Of a stretch of 64,000 bases of DNA, positions 62,264-64,000 are shown piece after piece (the stretch's first letter is position 1; each line of letters starts with the position of its first letter). Source of the stretch: Gari tellinella (lineage: Eukaryota; Mollusca; Bivalvia; Cardiida; Psammobiidae). The stretch is taken from assembly GCA_922989275.2 (NCBI GenBank), contig OV277861.1, positions 91,674,993-91,738,992 on the forward strand, read 5' to 3'. The notes beneath the pieces are model-generated. The model searched no databases. It was not told where the DNA came from and was given only the letters and a program-made list of their open reading frames with translations. The position numbers were made by a program, and so were the translations under genes.

Positions 62264-62629
62264 TGGCTGAAAGCTTCATGCATGAAAATAAAATGCAGAG
62301 AGCCCTTAAAGGAGCTTTCTGCAGTACTTTTGTCCTGCATTAAGCAGTCACCAGTCAGCAGAGAGTTTTAACTCTTAGTTTTGAAGACAGGTGACCACTT
62401 AAAGCAGGTTGAAAGTAAAGCAGAATGTGCCTTAAGGCGCATTCTGCTTTTCTTTCAGCCTACTTCAAGCTACAATCTGCTAGAATATAGAAAATAGTTC
62501 TTATCATACATTTTCATAACTGTATAATTAGGAACTATTTTCCTCGGTGGAGAAATAAATTAAAGGCGTAAAAAGGTGTAACTATGGGGTAATGGGTTAA
62601 AGAATGACCACTTAACACAGGTTTTACAG
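62264..62629. mobile_element. TA-F hosting TTAA-A
   Basis: Palindrome GGCTGAAAGCTTCATGCATG to GTCCTGCATTAAGCAGTC; after the inner element ATGACCACTTAACACAGGTT, TTAC, AG and then TA. Left end unclear. Confidence 0.7.
62368..62600 (-). mobile_element. TTAA-A, nested in TA-F
   Basis: TTAACTCTTAGTTTTGAAGA to GGGGTAATGGGTTAA; left terminus shortened; tip GTGCCTTAAGGCGC. Confidence 0.9.
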
Positions 62630-62930
62630 TATGGCAGGATTTTGAAGGAAGAGAAAATTTAAAGCGGTTTCTGTGTCAGATATCTGTCTGGAATGCGATG
62701 GTCGACTGGTTCACTGACAAATTGTAACGTCTGCTTCGTAAAAAATAACTGTCATCTTTGACCAAAATTAATTCTATATTCCTGATTGCTTTTGCAAAAT
62801 TGCTGAAAGAAAGTTATATGGATTTGATCAATATTAATAGCTGCTGAATTATTCACCTTTGATCATGATCTGAATTGTTCAGGAGATTCAGGCTATTTTT
62901 TGCTTGGTCATACATGGGACCCAGTCTATA
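62630..62930. other. Intron sequence, nothing recognised
   Basis: No supported feature. Confidence 0.35.
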
Positions 62931-63035
62931 AACCCTATAAGAATCTGAATAACTGTTGTCTGTTTCAAAATTGCCGTCTGCTTAACTATAAAAGTAACTC
63001 ATTTCTTTGATTAATTCCAGAAATATGATCCAAGT

Positions 63036-63104
63036 AACAAACAGTTTAGATCCTGATCAGATACCGAGTTACTCGGCATCTGATCTGGATCTAAACTGCT
63101 TGCC
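63036..63104. mobile_element. TTAA-C-type palindrome with compensated arms
   Basis: AACAGTTTAGATCCTGATCA pairs with TGATCTGGATCTAAACTGCT; AGATCC/GGATCT and the tip ATACCGAGTTACTCGGCAT differ from the family. GTCTGCTTAACTAT upstream is a trace of the flank. Confidence 0.75.
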
Positions 63105-63355
63105 GAATTACAGGTAAATCATGGTTTAATATTATAAGTGTTAGTATAGTACTTGAATCTGTAAACTTAATACAAACACTTGATGTATATAAGTATATGT
63201 ATACATACCTTAAGGAGACAGATCACTTGCAAGAGGCCAGGCAGGGGCAATTTCTGGTGACCTATTTTTGTAAACTTTAACAAAAAACTGTTTTCATTCT
63301 GAATGATTATAATGTAAGTGTGATTTTTTTCAAATTTTTTTTTAAACTATACCGT

Positions 63356-63612
63356 TTAACCGTTTCCCTTTCCCCATATAGCCTGTTTTTAGTTTTGAAA
63401 ATATGTGACTACTTAAAGCAGGTTGAAAGTAAAGCAGAATGTGCCTCAAGGCACATTCTGCTTTACTTTTAGCCTGCTTTAAGCTACCATCTGCTAAAAA
63501 CTATAAAATATTTCTTATCATACATAATCATAACTGTATAGATTGGAACTTTTTCCTCAGTGAAGAATAAATTAAAGGTGTAAAAAGGCACATATATGAG
63601 GTAATGGGTTAA
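63356..63612 (-). mobile_element. TTAA-A, complete
   Basis: TTAACCGTTTCCCTTTCCCC to GAGGTAATGGGTTAA; tip GTGCCTCAAGGCAC, symmetric in both arms. Confidence 0.9.
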
Positions 63613-63675
63613 GCCATTTTGTGTGACAACATCATAATTATATACCGGTAATATTTATAATAATCTCTAACACTT

Positions 63676-63927
63676 TTAACCCTTTCCCCTATAGAAGCGC
63701 CTTTTAGCGTGTTTTATTTATTCATCCGCTGAAGAAAATAGTTCCAATTTAATCAGTTATGAAGATATATGATAGGGAATATTTTCTATATTCTAGCACA
63801 TGATAGCTTAAAGCAGGCTGAAAGTAAAGCAGAATGTGCCTTAAGGCACATTCTGCTTTACTTTCAACCTGCTTTAAGAAGTCACCTATCTTAAGTACTA
63901 GAAATAGGCTATCAGGTAAAGGGTTAA
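63676..63927 (+). mobile_element. TTAA-A, complete
   Basis: TTAACCCTTTCCCCTATAGA to CAGGTAAAGGGTTAA; perfect palindrome, tip GTGCCTTAAGGCAC. Closely resembles 25996-26247. Confidence 0.95.
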
Positions 63928-63935
63928 CACTTTGT

Positions 63936-63980
63936 TTTGGCTCCCAGCCTCTGCTATTCTGGCAGAGGCTGGGAGTCAAA
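63936..63980. repeat. Small foldback, family O
   Basis: TTTGGCTCCCAGCCTCTGC pairs with GCAGAGGCTGGGAGTCAAA across a 6-bp loop; related to 33849-33894. Confidence 0.75.
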
Positions 63981-64000
63981 CCATAGTTGGAGGTTATTCT

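Overview
Eukaryotic (animal) genomic DNA, AT-rich, with introns and almost no coding sequence. I infer a lophotrochozoan, most likely a bivalve mollusc (the repeat style recalls dreissenid mussels). That is an impression from remembered repeat texture, not a computed match.

GENE. One gene is supported, on the + strand. It has a 3.85-kb internal exon (47980-51826), a 47-nt exon in matching phase (54286-54332) and a weaker 50-nt candidate (56622-56671). The protein part is a long Ser/Pro-rich disordered region. I tentatively call it Shroom-like (actin/Rho-kinase scaffold); the domains that would prove this are not in the window. Everything before 47980 is presumably intron or 5' flank, and everything after 51826 is intron apart from the short exons.

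REPEATS. By hand count roughly 150 short non-autonomous transposons (MITEs) or their pieces fill about half of the window. Almost all carry a long central palindrome. Family names used below: TTAA-A (~250 bp, ends TTAACCCATTACCCCATA, palindrome starting TTAAAGCAGG); TTAA-B (~250 bp, TTAACCCTTTGAACCCTAGT at one end and TTTCAGGGAGGAAAGAG at the other, palindrome CAAACAGTGAAGACCC); TTAA-C (~215 bp, TTAACTCTTTGCATGC, palindrome AAACAGTTTGGATCCTGATG); TTAA-G (~240 bp, palindrome AAACAGTGTAGACCC). These use TTAA target duplications, so they are piggyBac-like by inference. TA-E (CAGTAAAACCTCTCTATTAC) and TA-F (CAGTCAAACCTGTGTTAAG, palindrome GCTTAATGCAGGACAAAAG) are flanked by TA (Tc1/mariner/pogo-like). 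hAT-D (CAGGGCTCCAGATAAG, palindrome around ACTCATTAGAATCGTCTC) and hAT-R (CAGGGCTGTCAT) have CAGGG..CCCTG ends and ~7-8 bp duplications. For TTAA-A, + means the block ATTCCTCCACTGAAGAAAAT reads on the given strand, left of the palindrome.

LAYOUT. 1-10.9 kb: MITE-dense, with a GC-rich palindrome array (7.6-8.3 kb) and a TIR element holding a tRNA-like sequence (6.05-6.59 kb). 10.99-13.04 kb: a 2-kb insertion splitting one TTAA-A copy. 13-48 kb: MITE chains and nests, including a TA-F copy with one arm amplified five-fold (21.7 kb) and a triple nest (35.1-35.6 kb). 48-51.8 kb: the big exon, free of elements. 52-64 kb: more nests, a perfect 17-copy 57-bp minisatellite (58.86-59.83 kb) and a ~590-bp whole-element foldback (60.7-61.3 kb).

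MAIN POINT. The palindromes behave as a module: related cores sit inside elements with three different kinds of ends; the two arms of each copy match each other even where copies differ; and the TTAA sites in the arms, tip and ends serve as landing pads for further copies.
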